NCBI GenBank assembly: GCA_020025965.1
Contig: JAHHRG010000006.1
Location: forward strand, 1-53,278
DNA from: Sutterella sp.
GTDB lineage: Bacteria > Pseudomonadota > Gammaproteobacteria > Burkholderiales > Burkholderiaceae_F
Length of the DNA: 53,278 nt
Reading direction: 5' to 3'
The notes beneath the pieces are model-generated. The model did not search any database, was not told the origin of the DNA, and worked only from the letters and a program-made list of their open reading frames with translations. Shown here in pieces: positions 7,552 through 16,508 of this stretch. Made by a program: the position numbers and the translations under genes. The stretch's first letter is position 1, and each line of letters starts with the position of its first letter.

Positions 7552-10227
7552 TTATACGGGATTGTGCAAAGCTTTGTTAATAATTTCGTTGACGCTGTCG
7601 GACAGAGTCTGCTGGCGGGATTCCATGAACTTCAATTGGCGGAACATTGCATCGGCGCGATCCGGTGTGTAGCGGCGCCAGTTTTCAAGACAACGGGCGA
7701 CACGGGCTGCAACGTGCGGATTGTGTTTGTCGAGTTCGAGCACAACCTCGGCCCAGAATTGGTACCCGGTACCGTCGCGACGATGGAACTCTGCCGGATT
7801 GCTCGAGAAGAACGCGAGCAACAGTGCGTAGACGTTGTTCGGATTCGTAATCGAGAAGAAATTGCAGCGTACGAGCTGCTTGAGACGATCGACAAGCGGT
7901 GTTTCGTCTTTAAAGCAGGGCGACGTTGCTTGGATTGTAAGCCACTTATTAATCAGAAGGGGCTCATTAATCCATTCTTGAAGTGCTTGAACGGACAAGT
8001 CGTTCTTCGTCGGTGTATCCGTGTGCGAAATGAGCGTCAGCGCTGCGAGCTTGTCGGTCAGGTTTTCAGCCTTTAAAAGCTGATCGCGGATGGCGATGAT
8101 CGGATGCTTCGAGCCGGAGGCAACAAGGTAGCTGTGGCAGGCGTTTTTTAGTGCACGCTTGCCAGCGCTTTCGCTGTCGGGCGAATAGGTCCCAGGCGTC
8201 TGCATCGAATCGACCAGAGTCTGGAGCGTAGTGAGGGAACGCGCAGCAAGGGCCTTCCGGATATATTCGCGTGCCAGATGAATGGCTTCCGGATCAATGA
8301 CGGGCATCTGATCAGCAATTTGGCGCTCGCTCGGGAGCTCCATCGCCACGGCACGGAATGCGGGTGACAGAGATTCATCTTTGAGAAGATTTGTGAAAGC
8401 GTCAATTAAAATCGAAGACACTTCCGTCATCTGCTTCGAGACGAGTAGTGAGCGTACCTGAGAGAGGAGCGTCGTCATCATGAGGCGATTCATCGCTTCA
8501 TAACGATTGAAGGGATCGCTGTCGGCACGGGCTAAGAGTGCCAATTCTTCTTCGGACTGTTTGATGTCGAGAATGATCGGTGCGGCGAATCCCCGATTTA
8601 AACTTGGGACCGGCTTTGTTGGAATACTGGTAAAGACCCACGTCTGCCGAGCTTCGAACAACTCGAACATTCGGGAGGACTTGGCAGCTTCACGAGATTC
8701 ACCTTCTAGGACGAGCGGCATTTCGTTGCCCTGAGCATCAAGGAGGGCAACGGGGAACGGCATCAGGAAGGGTTCTTTCAAAGGTTGCCCCGGCGTGGCG
8801 GGCGTCGACTGTTCGGCCGTCAAGGTATAGGTCTGCGCCGATTCGTCCCAACGCCCAGTCACACTCACGCGCGGTGTACCGGCTTGGCTATACCAACGAC
8901 TGAACTGTTCGAGAGAACGGCCGCTCGCTTCTTCCATGGCATTGATGAAGGCTTCGCAGGTTACGGCATGTCCGTCATTCTTCTCAATGTAGAGGTCAAA
9001 GCCCTTGCGGAAGGTTTCCCTGCCCAGAAGCGTTTGGAGCATGCGAATAACTTCGGCGCCCTTTTCGTAAACAGTGGCCGTGTAGAAGTTGTTGATTTCC
9101 TGATAACTTTCCGGACGAATCGGGTGAGCCATCGGGCTTGCGTCTTCGGCAAACTGGGCTGCACGGAGTGCACGAACGTTCTTGATACGTTCGACAGCAC
9201 GGGCGGATTCGTTGCCGAGCATGTCGGCGGAGAATTCCTGATCACGGAAAACGGTGAGGCCTTCCTTTAACGTGAGCTGAAACCAGTCGCGCAACGTGAC
9301 ACGATCCCCCGTCCAGTTGTGGAAATATTCGTGACCGACCACACTTTCAATTGCGTGGTAGTCGCTATCAGTGGCTAGCTTCGGGTTGGCGAGCGCATAG
9401 CGGGCATTGAAAATATTGAGCCCTTTGTTTTCCATGGCGCCGAAGTTGAAGTCGTTGGTGGCAACGATAGCGAAGTGATCAAGGTCAAGTTCGAGTCCCC
9501 AGCGTTCTTCGTCCCAGCGAATGGCTTTTTTCAAGCTTTCAAGAGTGTGTTCGGTCTTGTCGGCATCCTGTGGTTCGACCCAGACTTCAAGGGTGGCGTT
9601 ACGGCCGTCCTTCAAGGGGAAAATTTCGCGACGGCAACTCAGATTACCTGCGACAAGTGCAAAGAGGTAGCTAGGTTTTAGGAACGGGTCTTCCCAACGA
9701 GCTTCGTGGCGACCGTCTTCGAGATCCTTTTCTTCGACGCGGTTACCGTTTGAAAGAAGAATCGGGAACTGTTCCTTCGAGGCGCGGATCACGACGCTGA
9801 AGCGAGCGAGAACGTCCGGACGATCGAGGTAATAAGTAACGCGACGGAAGCCTTCGGATTCGCACTGACTCATAAGATTCGGCCCCGAGGCGTAAATGCC
9901 AGATAAAGCCTTGTTGGCAGCGGGGCTGAAACGGTTGACAACCGTAACGTCACATTCTTTGTCGATATTCTTGAGCGTGAGCGTTTTGTCGGTGAGGAGA
10001 TAATCCGTTTCTGCGAGTGCATTGCCGTCAACGGAGACGGAAACCAAGGTTAGGGTTTCGCCGTTGAGCATAAGTTCGCCTTGCGGAACCTCGACATCGG
10101 GGTTCGGGCGGACATGCATGGTATTGATGACGCTCGTGCTTTCAACGTCGAGGTCAAAAACAAGATTGACTGTGTCGATCAGGTGAGACGGTGCACGATA
10201 GTCATTGCGATGAATAGTTTCGGCCAT
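7552..10227 (-). CDS. pepN: Aminopeptidase N (M1 family zinc metallopeptidase)
   Basis: 891 residues from the ATG at 10227, close to the 870 of E. coli PepN and alignable throughout. A longer reading exists from TTG at 10296, but the chosen start gives MAETIHRNDYRAP, matching the family N-terminus (RHDYRAP). It removes N-terminal amino acids from peptides in the cytoplasm. The exopeptidase motif GAMEN is at 263-267, zinc-binding HEYFH at 299-303 with the third ligand in KEGLTVFRDQEF, followed by the C-terminal helical domain ending near VARCLENWRRYTPDRA. First gene of the pepN-fbp pair. Confidence 0.95.
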   Translation of the reverse strand: MAETIHRNDYRAPSHLIDTVNLVFDLDVESTSVINTMHVRPNPDVEVPQGELMLNGETLTLVSVSVDGNALAETDYLLTDKTLTLKNIDKECDVTVVNRFSPAANKALSGIYASGPNLMSQCESEGFRRVTYYLDRPDVLARFSVVIRASKEQFPILLSNGNRVEEKDLEDGRHEARWEDPFLKPSYLFALVAGNLSCRREIFPLKDGRNATLEVWVEPQDADKTEHTLESLKKAIRWDEERWGLELDLDHFAIVATNDFNFGAMENKGLNIFNARYALANPKLATDSDYHAIESVVGHEYFHNWTGDRVTLRDWFQLTLKEGLTVFRDQEFSADMLGNESARAVERIKNVRALRAAQFAEDASPMAHPIRPESYQEINNFYTATVYEKGAEVIRMLQTLLGRETFRKGFDLYIEKNDGHAVTCEAFINAMEEASGRSLEQFSRWYSQAGTPRVSVTGRWDESAQTYTLTAEQSTPATPGQPLKEPFLMPFPVALLDAQGNEMPLVLEGESREAAKSSRMFELFEARQTWVFTSIPTKPVPSLNRGFAAPIILDIKQSEEELALLARADSDPFNRYEAMNRLMMTTLLSQVRSLLVSKQMTEVSSILIDAFTNLLKDESLSPAFRAVAMELPSERQIADQMPVIDPEAIHLAREYIRKALAARSLTTLQTLVDSMQTPGTYSPDSESAGKRALKNACHSYLVASGSKHPIIAIRDQLLKAENLTDKLAALTLISHTDTPTKNDLSVQALQEWINEPLLINKWLTIQATSPCFKDETPLVDRLKQLVRCNFFSITNPNNVYALLLAFFSSNPAEFHRRDGTGYQFWAEVVLELDKHNPHVAARVARCLENWRRYTPDRADAMFRQLKFMESRQQTLSDSVNEIINKALHNPV

Positions 10228-10337
10228 ATTTCGTTCGATTGAGCATGTTGGAGACACACTCAAGTGTTTGGTTTGCAGTCTTTCGATTGTAGACAAAAGA
10301 TGCGCGCCCTGCTTGAGTGGCAGAAATCATGATGCTA

Positions 10338-10380
10338 TAAAAAAGACGAAAAGCCCCGACTTTAAAAGAAACGGGGCTTT
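10338..10380 (-). terminator. Intrinsic terminator of the tetrahaem cytochrome gene
   Basis: Minus-strand stem of AAAGCCCCG and CGGGGCTTT with a 13-base A/T-rich loop, followed by TTTTCGTCTTTTTT. It lies 25 bases after the cytochrome stop. Confidence 0.88.
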
Positions 10381-10405
10381 GAGAGGGGAAAAGCGGTGCA
10401 AACGC

Positions 10406-11011
10406 TTATTTCTTCGAGGCGGCTACGATCGCATCAATCTCAGCTTGAGCTGCGTTGTAATCGTGTCCTGCATTTTTGTGACAGGCTACGCAATCCACCT
10501 TCGGTTCGGCATCAACTGTCATTTTCTGGTGGAATTTGGAAATCATCTTTTTCTTAGGATTGTTCATGGCCGTTACATCATGACAGGCGCGGCAGTTGGA
10601 AAAGTCGCGTTCCTTCATCTGTTCGCGAACATGCTTTGCCATGCGTTCACGTTCGGCAATTTGCTTTTCGGGTGTACTGAGCGATCCTTGAATTTCACCG
10701 ATCAAAGAATGCGTACCGGCGTTGGCCTTGTCGAGTAACATGGCCGTGTATTCGATTGGATTGTTGTGTTCGTTAGCGTAGTTGAGCAAATGGCAGTCGG
10801 AGCAACCTGCGTGCATGCCCGAGCGCGTGTTGTAATGGAGCCCCTTCTTGTAGGCGGCGTAGGTGACATCCATCGAGTGACAGAATTCGCCACAGAACTG
10901 TGTCGAACCGGCCCAATGCATCACGTTAGAAAAGGCACCACAGAAAACGATACCGATGGCAACGCCGACCAAGCAGGTCCCGGCGATATACCAGTTGTGT
11001 TTTTTGCTCAT
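10406..11011 (-). CDS. NapC/NirT-family membrane-anchored tetrahaem c-type cytochrome
   Basis: 201 residues with one N-terminal membrane anchor (about 7-28) and four CxxCH haem sites at 40-44, 70-74, 140-144 and 174-178. This is the layout of the NapC/NirT/NrfH quinol dehydrogenases, which take electrons from the quinol pool and hand them to a periplasmic reductase (nitrate, nitrite, TMAO, fumarate or others). No reductase partner is adjacent and the gene has its own terminator. It could therefore be a general electron hub of the CymA kind. The exact subfamily cannot be fixed from the sequence alone. The start ATG at 11011 gives MSKKHNWYIAG. Confidence 0.88.
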   Translation of the reverse strand: MSKKHNWYIAGTCLVGVAIGIVFCGAFSNVMHWAGSTQFCGEFCHSMDVTYAAYKKGLHYNTRSGMHAGCSDCHLLNYANEHNNPIEYTAMLLDKANAGTHSLIGEIQGSLSTPEKQIAERERMAKHVREQMKERDFSNCRACHDVTAMNNPKKKMISKFHQKMTVDAEPKVDCVACHKNAGHDYNAAQAEIDAIVAASKK

Positions 11012-11094
11012 AGCTATTGTCCGAAACGCCTGTGCGACGGTTCAGTGTCGAAAGGGGCGAGAGTTGGGGTCGACTTTTCGGCAGGCGGCGCACA

Positions 11095-11166
11095 ATAAAA
11101 AAACGGTCACACCTACAGGATACTCTATTTCACGGGGAAATAGAAGATTTCCGGCAGAGTGACCGT
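11095..11166 (-). terminator. Large hairpin terminator behind purB
   Basis: On the minus strand ACGGTCAC pairs with GTGACCGT across about 48 bases, and a run of seven T follows. The loop itself can form CTATTTC/GAAATAG. A second small hairpin (ATCGGA/TCCGAT, 11183-11202) lies just after the purB stop. Most simply a terminator with an elaborate loop. Confidence 0.75.
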
Positions 11167-11227
11167 TCGGTGTAGTCACCAAATCGGACAGTTTTTTCCG
11201 ATCGGTAAGAGATACACTAACTTCTAA

Positions 11228-12595
11228 TTAGCAACGCTTGGCGAGTTCGACGGCCTTACCAATGTATGTAGCGGGTGTGAGTTCCATCAAGCGAGACTTG
11301 GCATCGGCGGGGATGTCAAGATCGGCAATGAAAGCGCGGATCGTCTGCTGGTTGATGCCATCCTTGCCTCGGGTAAGAGCCTTCAACTGTTCGTACGGAT
11401 GCGGAACGCCGTAGCGACGCATAACCGTCTGAACGGCTTCGGCAAGAACTTCCCAAGCATTGTCGAGGTCGGCCGCGATAACCTGTTCGTTGACTTCAAG
11501 CTTGCCGAGGCCGCGCGTCAGGGCGGCGTAGCCGATGAAGCAGTAGCCGAAAGCAACGCCGAGGTTACGGAGAACCGTGGAGTCGGTCAAGTCGCGCTGC
11601 CAACGGGAAACCGGGAGTTTGCCGGCGAGGTGGCCGAGAACAGCATTGGCCAGACCGAGGTTGCCTTCGGAGTTTTCGAAGTCAATCGGGTTGACCTTGT
11701 GCGGCATCGTGGATGAGCCAACTTCACCTTCCTTCAATTTCTGCTTGAAGAAATGCATGGAGATATAGCCCCAGACGTCACGGTCAAAGTCGAGGAGGAT
11801 TGTATTGGCGCGTTCGATTTCGTGGAAGAGTTCGGCCATGTAATCGTGCGGTTCGATCTGGATCGTGTGGGTGTTGAACGTGACACCGAGGCGTTCTTCA
11901 ACAACCTTACGGGAGAAGGCTTCCCAGTCGTGTTCCGGGTAAGCAATGAGGTGAGCGTTGTAGTTGCCGACGGCGCCGTTCATCTTGGCGTAGATCTTAA
12001 CGGCCTTGATAGCTTCGATCACGCGGCCGAGACGGATAGCAACGTTGGCGAATTCCTTACCGACGGTGGTCGGCGTAGCGGTCTGACCGTGCGTGCGGGA
12101 GAGCATCGGGATCGCGGCCCATTCGTGGGCAAAATTCACGATCGTGGCGTGGATCTTTTCGAGGTAGGCGACAAGTTCGGCACGACCGCGGGTCAGCATG
12201 AGGGCGTGACTCGTGTTGTTGATATCTTCGGACGTGCAAGAGAAGTGAACGAATTCGGAGGCGGACTTCAGTTCTTCGTCATGGGAAACCTGGTTCTTGA
12301 TCCAGTATTCGACGGCTTTGACGTCATGGTTCGTTGTCTTTTCGATTTCCTTGATGGCCTGGCAGTCTTCGAGCGTGAAGTTGTCGGCGAGACCGCGCAA
12401 GAAGGCCTTGCCGCCTTCGCTCAGATGCGGAAGTTCGTCAAAACCGGCCTCGGAAAGGCTGATCAGCCATTCGACTTCGACGCGAACGCGGGCATTCATG
12501 AACGCGCATTCGGAGAAGATGTCGCGAAGGGCATCGGTCTGGCGAGCATAGCGACCGTCAATCGGAGAGAGGGCGGTAAGCGGATTCAGTTCCAT
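11228..12595 (-). CDS. purB: Adenylosuccinate lyase
   Basis: 455 residues, one fewer than E. coli PurB, and similar from the first residues (MELNPLTALSPIDGRYA). It catalyses two purine steps: SAICAR to AICAR and adenylosuccinate to AMP, both releasing fumarate. The superfamily signature SSTMPHKVNPIDFEN is present, together with TSEDINNTSHALML and SRTHGQTATPTTVGKE, which carry active-site residues. Monocistronic here, away from the purC-purE-purK cluster. The fumarate released could feed fumarate respiration, but that is a general metabolic remark. Confidence 0.96.
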   Translation of the reverse strand: MELNPLTALSPIDGRYARQTDALRDIFSECAFMNARVRVEVEWLISLSEAGFDELPHLSEGGKAFLRGLADNFTLEDCQAIKEIEKTTNHDVKAVEYWIKNQVSHDEELKSASEFVHFSCTSEDINNTSHALMLTRGRAELVAYLEKIHATIVNFAHEWAAIPMLSRTHGQTATPTTVGKEFANVAIRLGRVIEAIKAVKIYAKMNGAVGNYNAHLIAYPEHDWEAFSRKVVEERLGVTFNTHTIQIEPHDYMAELFHEIERANTILLDFDRDVWGYISMHFFKQKLKEGEVGSSTMPHKVNPIDFENSEGNLGLANAVLGHLAGKLPVSRWQRDLTDSTVLRNLGVAFGYCFIGYAALTRGLGKLEVNEQVIAADLDNAWEVLAEAVQTVMRRYGVPHPYEQLKALTRGKDGINQQTIRAFIADLDIPADAKSRLMELTPATYIGKAVELAKRC

Positions 12596-12810
12596 GTTGG
12601 AAAACCTCTAGGTAAATAAAAAATATCGGGTACCGTCGCAAACGTTGCGGACGTTGGAGACGAACGCTCGGGACGGCTAAAAATGAATCCAATTATTTTA
12701 ACAAAAATATGCACTTGGTTTTTCAAACACGGCTGACTAATTGCGTTTGCAAGTTGGAACAGAAAATTCGTTCGAGTTTTCCGAGAGGGCGGTTAGAATA
12801 AACAACGAGC

Positions 12811-12889
12811 GCGTTGGGGGTACCGTCTTCAGGACGGTTGAGACACACCCTTCGCACCGGATCAGGTTCAGACCTGCGTCGGGAAACGC
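12811..12889 (+). ncRNA. TPP riboswitch (THI element) upstream of thiC
   Basis: Conserved THI-box strings occur in order: GGGGGTACC, then TTGAGA (usual CTGAGA), ACACCCTTCGCACC, GGATCAGGTTC and CCTGCGTCGGGAA. The outer helix P1 is formed by GCGTT (12811-12815) and AACGC (12885-12889). It senses thiamine pyrophosphate and lowers expression of the downstream thiamine gene. A -10-like TAGAAT at 12794-12799 lies just upstream. Confidence 0.9.
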
Positions 12890-12937
12890 CGCCCATCGTG
12901 ATTGTCTTTCGAAGCGTTCTTTCTTCGGAGAACTTTT

Positions 12938-12992
12938 CGCGTCTCAGCATTTCTCTTCGCCGGTCGCGCCCGTCAATACTATTTGGGACGCG
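12938..12992 (+). promoter_or_regulatory. Possible ribosome-site-blocking helix of the thiC leader
   Basis: CGCGTC (12938-12943) is complementary to GACGCG (12987-12992), which overlaps the only purine-rich candidate ribosome site, GGGA at 12985-12988, just before the thiC ATG at 12996. This would let the riboswitch act on translation. No T-run follows any hairpin in the leader, which argues against transcription termination. Inferred from base pairing only. Confidence 0.45.
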
Positions 12993-12995
12993 ATT

Positions 12996-14618
12996 ATGCA
13001 CAACTATTTTTTCCATGATGTCGACCTTCGACCGGTCGGCGAGAAAGTCTACGTTCAAAGTGAACACGGTGAGCCAGTGCCCATGCGGCGCATTCGTCTC
13101 ACTGATACGCCCGCCTGTTTCGGCGGTGCCAAGAATCCCGATTTTTATCTTTCCGATGTCACCGGTCCTTATGGTGAAACGGATGCGCCCGAGTCTATCG
13201 AACTTCCGAAACGCGATCGTCCCGAACCGGGGACAGGCACTCAGCTTGCTCGTGCCCGTCGAGGGGAAGTTACACCCGAAATGAGCTTTGTCGCTACTCG
13301 CGAAAATGCCAACATCGAAGGATTCAGAGCTTCACTCGAGGCTTGCGGTAACGATAAGCTCGCCAATCGACTTCGCCCGATTCTCGATCGTCTGATACCT
13401 TGGACCGGTGAGCTCGTTCGTCAGAAAATCGCCGACCGAACGGCCGTGATTCCTGCCTCTTTCTGTCATCCGGAGTTGGAACCGACAGTTATCGGTCGAC
13501 ATTTCACGACGAAAGTGAACGCCAATTTCGGCACATCGTCTTCTTCAAAGGACTGGCGTGAAGAAGGCCGCAAACTACAGGAAGCACTGGCTCGTGGTGC
13601 GGATACGGTGATGGATCTTTCCACTGGCAAGTCCATTATTGAAACGCGTGAAATGATTCTTCGCGCATCGCCCGTGCCAGTTGGGACAGTGCCCCTTTAT
13701 GAAACCCTGGAGCGAGCTGGTGGGGATCCGCTCGATATGAACTGGGAAATCTTCCGTGAAACGATGGAAGATCAGGCTAAAGCAGGCGTTGACTACATGA
13801 CTATCCATGCAGGTCTTCTGATGCCGCATGTCGAACTGACTCGAGGTCGTCTCACGGGCATCGTGAGCCGTGGAGGTGGCATGATGGCGCGCTGGATGCG
13901 CTCCTATAAACGAGAGAATTTCCTGTACGAACATTTTGACGAAATTCTCGATATTGCCGAGCATTACGACATCACTCTTTCGCTGGGAGACGGGCTGCGT
14001 TCGGGTTCTATCTATGACGGTAACGACGCTGCGCAGTTTGCCGAACTCAAAACTCTGGGAGAATTGAATCGCCGCGCGGGAGCGCGCAACGTGCAAGTCA
14101 TGATTGAGGGGCCCGGGCATATTCCAATGCCGGGCGTCGAATTGAATCGTGTTAAAGAGGCGGATCTCTGTGACGACGCGCCTTTCTATACTTTGGGCCC
14201 CTTGGTTACCGATATCGGGGCGGGTTATGACCATATTACGGCGGCGATCGGCGGTGCGATGATTGGAGCGGCGGGGACGGCCATGCTCTGCTACGTGACG
14301 CCGAAAGAACATCTTGGTTTACCTAATTCCAAGGATGTCAGAGAGGGTATGGTGGCTTTCAAATTGGCAGCACATGCGGCCGATGTGGCTCGAGGTGTGC
14401 CAGGAGCCATTATTCGAGATCATTTGATGAGTCATGCCCGATTTGAATTTCGCTGGGCAGATCAGTTTGCGTTAGCTTTAGATCCGGCAAGGGCCAGAGA
14501 ATTTCACGATGAAACACTTCCGGGTGCGGCTGCGCAGAAGGCGCATTTCTGCAGTATGTGCGGGCCGAAATTCTGCCCGATGAAATTGGCGCACGATCTG
14601 TTTGATGACGAAGACTAA
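12996..14618 (+). CDS. thiC: Phosphomethylpyrimidine synthase ThiC
   Basis: 540 residues from ATG 12996 (MHNYFFHDVDLRP). Sequence upstream of this start is the riboswitch leader, so the longer open frame is not used. ThiC is a radical SAM enzyme that turns aminoimidazole ribotide into the hydroxymethylpyrimidine phosphate unit of thiamine. The C-terminal cluster-binding motif CSMCGPKFCPMK is present, as are VMDLSTG, GVDYMTIHAG, SLGDGLRSGS, MIEGPGHIPM and the AHAADVARG region. It is shorter than E. coli ThiC (631), lacking part of the N-terminal domain and the tail after the cysteine motif. No other thi gene follows. Confidence 0.95.
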   Translation: MHNYFFHDVDLRPVGEKVYVQSEHGEPVPMRRIRLTDTPACFGGAKNPDFYLSDVTGPYGETDAPESIELPKRDRPEPGTGTQLARARRGEVTPEMSFVATRENANIEGFRASLEACGNDKLANRLRPILDRLIPWTGELVRQKIADRTAVIPASFCHPELEPTVIGRHFTTKVNANFGTSSSSKDWREEGRKLQEALARGADTVMDLSTGKSIIETREMILRASPVPVGTVPLYETLERAGGDPLDMNWEIFRETMEDQAKAGVDYMTIHAGLLMPHVELTRGRLTGIVSRGGGMMARWMRSYKRENFLYEHFDEILDIAEHYDITLSLGDGLRSGSIYDGNDAAQFAELKTLGELNRRAGARNVQVMIEGPGHIPMPGVELNRVKEADLCDDAPFYTLGPLVTDIGAGYDHITAAIGGAMIGAAGTAMLCYVTPKEHLGLPNSKDVREGMVAFKLAAHAADVARGVPGAIIRDHLMSHARFEFRWADQFALALDPARAREFHDETLPGAAAQKAHFCSMCGPKFCPMKLAHDLFDDED

Positions 14619-14659
14619 ATCGTGAAAAACGGCTCTCTTAATTTGAGAAAGTGATATTG

Positions 14660-14689
14660 AAGAAGGAATAAGTCGACTTATTCCTTCTT
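14660..14689. terminator. Perfect 30-bp palindrome at the convergent thiC/regulator ends
   Basis: AAGAAGGAATAAGTC followed directly by its reverse complement. It contains the last codons and the stop of the minus-strand response regulator gene and lies 42 bases after the thiC stop. T-runs are weak on both strands, so it is a probable but not classical shared terminator. Confidence 0.6.
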
Positions 14690-15334
14690 ATTTGGCTTTC
14701 CAGCTAAAAGTGAATCTTCAGGCGAGCTTTTTAAGAGTCTGTAGAGGATGGTGATGGGCGAGACATTGCCAAGACGCTTACCGATATGCGAACGGTGCAC
14801 TTCAATTGTTCGCTGAGAAAGGAAGAGCTTATCGGCAATTTCAGCACTTGTCAGCCCTTGGCAGAGCAGTTCAAAGATCTGTGCTTCTCGGCGGGAGAAA
14901 GTACGTAATACACTGCGAATGCGGTATTTGGAATAGTCCAGTGCCGATGCGGCGAGACTCTTTTTGACCTTCTGAACGAGCTCTTCCGGGTCAACTGGTT
15001 TTTCAAAGAACCCCGCCACGCCACGTTCCATCGCTGCAACGGCCGAGCGAACGCTCGCATTCCCCGAAAGACCGATGACCTTGATGGGGCTGTTGGTATC
15101 CTTTAATTGCGAAAGGATGTCAGGCGATTCACAGGCGTGCATATCCATGTTGAGTAGTAAACAGCCGGGTTGATCGAGATCTACATTGGCAAGAAAAGCT
15201 CGAGTCGAGGCAAAGGTATCCACGGTGAGATTGTGTGTCGCCAGAGCGAATCGAATGGAAAAACGCACGTCGTCATCGTCAATCACCCAAACCGGCAAAG
15301 CGGTGATCTCGACGTTATTCGAAAATTTGTCCAT
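14678..15334 (-). CDS. Orphan NarL/FixJ-type response regulator with altered receiver
   Basis: 218 residues: receiver domain (about 14-128) and LuxR-type helix-turn-helix (about 146-202, FSRREAQIFELLCQGLTSAEIADKLFLSQRTIEVHRSHI). The acidic pocket (DDDD, 19-22) and switch lysine (K112 in FEKPVD) are intact. At the phosphoacceptor position the usual GCLLLD reads GCLLLN, so Asn62 replaces Asp; an Asp occurs two residues later (D64). The domain order and FEKP motif resemble FixJ/TtrR. No histidine kinase is adjacent. Either phosphorylation uses D64 or the protein works without it. The target is unknown; the upstream intergenic region to the DUF72 gene is divergent and could be self-regulated. Confidence 0.85.
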   Translation of the reverse strand: MDKFSNNVEITALPVWVIDDDDVRFSIRFALATHNLTVDTFASTRAFLANVDLDQPGCLLLNMDMHACESPDILSQLKDTNSPIKVIGLSGNASVRSAVAAMERGVAGFFEKPVDPEELVQKVKKSLAASALDYSKYRIRSVLRTFSRREAQIFELLCQGLTSAEIADKLFLSQRTIEVHRSHIGKRLGNVSPITILYRLLKSSPEDSLLAGKPNKKE

Positions 15335-15458
15335 AAGAATAGTTTCGCGTAAAGAATAAACGGCTGTTGATTAGGTAATGGTAGCAAATACAACTCGGAG
15401 ATGACTTATCCTGAGACTAGGTACAATCAAAAGAAGAAAGATTTTTTAGGGGAATCGT

Positions 15459-16487
15459 ATGGACAATCGGGAAATCATGCCTTTGTATGACGACGGTCCC
15501 ATTGCCGACGGTCCTGTACTGCCGATGCCTCCAGACAGTGAGCTGCGTCGATTGTGTCGACTTCTTCCTCCCCGTTTTTATGTAGGTTGCTTGGGGTGGG
15601 GCTTCAAAAACTGGCTGGGAACGGTGTATGCGCCGCAAAGCGGCATGGAGCATCTTATCCGGGAAGGATTGCCTGCTTATGCAGCCAATCCGATGTTTCG
15701 CTGTGTTTGTCTGGAACGCAATTATTATCGTCCCTACGGAGTAACGGAGTTGCGCACGTTTGCTTCTCAGGTCCCCGACGATTTTCGTTTCGTGATGCGT
15801 TCGCCCATGTTGATCACGGATCCGATGATTCGCGATAAATATGGCAAGCCCTTGAGGCGTAATCAGAAGTTTTTGGATGCCGAAGCGGCGGTTCGAGATT
15901 ATTTGCTTTTGGCTGAAAGAGGCCTCGGGAACAAACTGGGGCCTTTGATCTTCGAAATCGCACCATTCCCAAAAGAGGATGTCAAAACACCGGAAGCACG
16001 ACAGTTGATCCGTGATCGCTTGGCGGCTTTTTTTGACGAAGTCTGCGAACACAATCCCTTCAATAGACCGCTGGGACTCGAACTGAGAAATCCGCAACTC
16101 CTAACACCGCTGATGGTGCGTCTTTTGCGCGAACGCAAAATTCGCCCCGTAATCGGTCTTCATCCGTCAATGCCGAGTGCCATCCGACAATTGAACGCCA
16201 TCCGTAATTATGAGGATCCGGAAGGCAAAAACAGCGATTGGTTATTGTCGGGGCCCATGATCGTTCGCTGGAGTAAGTCGGCCGCCTTGGCCAATACGAA
16301 GTTTTCGACGACGCTCCACGCCGAAGCTAATGATCCAACGACGCGCGCAGTGATCGCATCGCTGGTGCTTCGGGCCGAGAGAAGTAAGCAAGACTCTGTC
16401 GTTCTGATCGGTAATCGTGCGGAAGGGTCGGCTCCTGAAACAATTCGAGCTCTGATCGAAGGCATAGTTCGAAGCAGAGCTCGGTAG
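15459..16487 (+). CDS. DUF72 family protein (YecE-like)
   Basis: 342 residues. The family start motif is seen at about 41-57 (YVGCLGWGFKNWLGTVYAP, compare IGTSGWSYKHWRG), with a TIM-barrel-like order of segments: CVCLERNYYRPY, FRFVMRSP, LGPLIFEIAP, RPLGLELRNPQ and VIGLHPSMP. DUF72 proteins have no settled biochemical role; one suggestion is iron-sulfur or nuclease related. A good ribosome site (AGGGGAA) lies eight bases before ATG 15459. Divergent from the response regulator and ending close to the convergent nitroreductase gene. Confidence 0.85.
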   Translation: MDNREIMPLYDDGPIADGPVLPMPPDSELRRLCRLLPPRFYVGCLGWGFKNWLGTVYAPQSGMEHLIREGLPAYAANPMFRCVCLERNYYRPYGVTELRTFASQVPDDFRFVMRSPMLITDPMIRDKYGKPLRRNQKFLDAEAAVRDYLLLAERGLGNKLGPLIFEIAPFPKEDVKTPEARQLIRDRLAAFFDEVCEHNPFNRPLGLELRNPQLLTPLMVRLLRERKIRPVIGLHPSMPSAIRQLNAIRNYEDPEGKNSDWLLSGPMIVRWSKSAALANTKFSTTLHAEANDPTTRAVIASLVLRAERSKQDSVVLIGNRAEGSAPETIRALIEGIVRSRAR

Positions 16488-16508
16488 AGTCGCAAAGCGT
16501 CCTGATAC

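Noticed and set aside
6551..7672. 373-codon plus-strand ORF opposite fbp
   Set aside because: Antisense shadow of fbp and the pepN end; no family match, and fbp is certain.
11753..12619. 288-codon plus-strand ORF opposite purB
   Set aside because: Antisense shadow; purB is full length and certain.
12741..12995. 85-codon N-terminal extension of thiC
   Set aside because: Covers the TPP riboswitch and leader, not ThiC-like.
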